Below, piece by piece: positions 5,022 to 6,025 of a DNA stretch of 6,025 nt. A program made the translations under genes and the position numbers. The notes beneath the pieces were generated by a model. It was not told the DNA's origin and did no database searches. It saw only the letters and a list, made by a program, of their open reading frames with translations. This DNA comes from Candidatus Termititenax sp. (GTDB taxonomy: Bacteria; Margulisbacteria; Riflemargulisbacteria; GWF2-35-9; DYQY01). The stretch spans positions 1 through 6,025 of the forward strand of contig DYQY01000030.1 in NCBI GenBank assembly GCA_020719045.1, read 5' to 3'. Positions within the stretch are counted from its first letter, which is position 1; each line of letters opens with the position of its first letter.

Positions 5022-5394
5022 TAGATTTTCTTATCTTATTATTTACCAACATTCAGTAATCTTGGTTTATTGGGATACTGGTTGATTTTGCTTTTCTCAT
5101 TTTTGGAATCTTTGGTATTGTTGGGGAATGTAATACCAGGAGGAGTATTGGTTGTATTTGTTGGCCTTTTCAAAATGGATAAGAAAAAGTTTCTATTTTA
5201 GAATATAGTCAGTGCATTTTTATGGGCAGAGCGTCTCTTTTATTGCTTGGGTTTCTCTTTGGCAGTGCATTTGCTATTATTGAAACATGGACTACGCGAG
5301 TTGGCTATATCATCGGTATTTTGTCCTGATTTTGTTATTGTTTTATACAATCAAGGTGTTGGTGATAAAATATAGTGTCGGTAGAAATTCGTAA
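5018..5394 (+). pseudogene. Decayed DedA-family membrane protein gene
   Basis: ATG 5018 opens MIDFLILLFTNIQ and stops at TAA 5057. The next frame, from 5058, continues as NLGLLGYWLILLFSFLESL, then GNVIPGGVLVVFVGLF, to a TAG at 5199. This is the DedA pattern: a hydrophobic segment with an F-x-E-S-L motif, then G-x-x-x-PG. Later hydrophobic pieces follow in shifted frames: FGSAFAIIETW, then RVGYIIGIL, and finally FYTIKVLVIKYSVGRNS ending at TAA 5392. That tail looks like a last membrane helix with a basic end. At least three frame disruptions are needed, and the total, about 125 codons, is shorter than the usual 200, so part is missing. DedA proteins are inner-membrane lipid or ion transporters. 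The ATG overlaps the stop of the preceding remnant, probably by deletion. Confidence 0.65.
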
Positions 5395-5459
5395 ATTGTT
5401 TTCAAAAATTAATACTTCCGTCACCGCATGGTTACTCACACAACAAAGCCATAATGAAT

Positions 5460-5918
5460 TTACTTTTTAGCTTTACTCGGGACTATTATTACAGGACATT
5501 TTGCATGCTTTAATACAGACATTGTTATACTCCCCAATAACACTTTCGTTATGTATCCGTGTCCATGGGATCCCATAATAATCATGTCAGGAGCATATTC
5601 CTTAACCTGAGATAAAACAACTTTTGAGACCTTTCCCTCTAAAAAAGAAGCTTTTACATTTACTTTTTCGTTACTGAGTTTTTGCTTAATTTCAAGCATT
5701 TTCTTATGTTTATTTTTCAATTTTACTGCAAGCTCCTCCCTTAGAACTTCATAATTCAGAGGTGTCATAATGATTCCCCCCACTATCCCTTGCAGCATTG
5801 AAGCAAATACATGTATAATCTTTAATTCAGCATCAAACGATTTCGCAAAAAGTTTTGCATTTTCTACGACAAATTCCGTAACATCAGAAAAGTCTATAGG
5901 CACAAGGATTTTTTTCAC
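5460..5918 (-). CDS. Universal stress protein, UspA family
   Basis: This 152-residue single-domain cytosolic protein has a normal length. It begins KKILVPIDFSD, with the nucleotide-contacting Asp at position 9, and ends with the ATP-binding loop GSHGHGYITKVLLGS at 116-130. That fits G-x2-G-x9-G-S exactly, so it belongs to the ATP-binding branch. KCPVIIVP at 140-147 is the usual last strand. Such proteins form dimers and act in stress survival, often under energy limitation or anaerobic growth. The start is GTG at 5918-5916, since an in-frame stop lies just upstream. No Shine-Dalgarno sequence is seen. A small AGTTG/CAACT hairpin sits right before the start. It is convergent with the decayed DedA gene, and no terminator is obvious in 5395-5459. 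Confidence 0.9.
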   Translation of the reverse strand: MKKILVPIDFSDVTEFVVENAKLFAKSFDAELKIIHVFASMLQGIVGGIIMTPLNYEVLREELAVKLKNKHKKMLEIKQKLSNEKVNVKASFLEGKVSKVVLSQVKEYAPDMIIMGSHGHGYITKVLLGSITMSVLKHAKCPVIIVPSKAKK

Positions 5919-5986
5919 AGTTGTTTTTCAACTTCAAATATTAATCTAGTTTTTTAAATTTTAACTTTTTTAATTAATCTGGTAAA

Positions 5987-6005
5987 CCCCCAGTGAAACT
6001 GGGGG
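5987..6005. terminator. Perfect 8-bp GC-rich hairpin, possible terminator of a gene beyond the window
   Basis: CCCCCAGT at 5987-5994 pairs fully with ACTGGGGG at 5998-6005 around a GAA triloop. On the minus strand it is followed by TTTACC, so the T-run is short. It lies about 70 bp upstream of the stress-protein gene and could end a minus-strand transcript entering from the right. The AT-rich stretch 5934-5980 between hairpin and gene may hold the stress-protein promoter, but I see no well-spaced -35/-10 pair. Confidence 0.4.
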
Positions 6006-6025
6006 ACTCAAAAACGTTTGACATT

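Noticed and set aside
1-6025. CRISPR array, tRNA or rRNA gene
   Set aside because: I saw no regularly spaced repeats, no cloverleaf with a TTCGA-type arm and no rRNA-like block on either strand.

Overview
The window looks like accessory DNA from a low-GC Gram-positive bacterium, probably a member of the Firmicutes such as the Clostridia or Negativicutes. The genes are AT-rich, one start has a near-perfect AAAGGAGTGAT Shine-Dalgarno sequence, and TTG and GTG starts are used. I cannot place it at genus level. Three decayed genes, a short exact duplication and a patch of unlike base composition suggest a variable island with heavy turnover.

Layout. Positions 2-91 hold the amino-terminal remnant of a tag-like 3-methyladenine DNA glycosylase, cut off after its EWG motif. 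A promoter region leads into two 1-nt-overlapping genes (202-1556): a P-loop ATPase with a C-terminal winged helix, and a 73-residue WGR-domain protein. Next is a complete type IV toxin-antitoxin pair of the AbiE class (1680-3393): a DUF6088/AbiEi-like antitoxin and an AbiEii-like nucleotidyltransferase toxin. Two inverted repeats cover its promoter and ribosome-binding site. A 53-bp piece of the WGR gene reappears just after the toxin gene, so two near-identical direct repeats (1419-1471 and 3424-3476) bracket the module.

From 3490 to 4140 the sequence holds a small unrecognised protein gene (3626-3838), a perfect 9-bp hairpin and an unassigned patch of about 48% GC. A TraF-like S26 signal-peptidase gene follows (4150-4656) with no other conjugation gene in view. 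Then come two back-to-back decayed genes: a DUF1016/YhcG-type nuclease (4693-5021) and a DedA-family membrane protein (5018-5394). An intact universal stress protein gene on the minus strand (5460-5918) and a GC-rich hairpin close the window.

How the parts may work together. Only the AbiE pair is a recognised system: the antitoxin is expected to repress the operon and counter the toxin, which modifies tRNA or otherwise uses an NTP to arrest growth. The ATPase-WGR pair looks like a second, less known two-gene unit: an NTP-driven switch beside a small nucleic-acid-binding-type domain. Placing both in a defence or maintenance island is inference.
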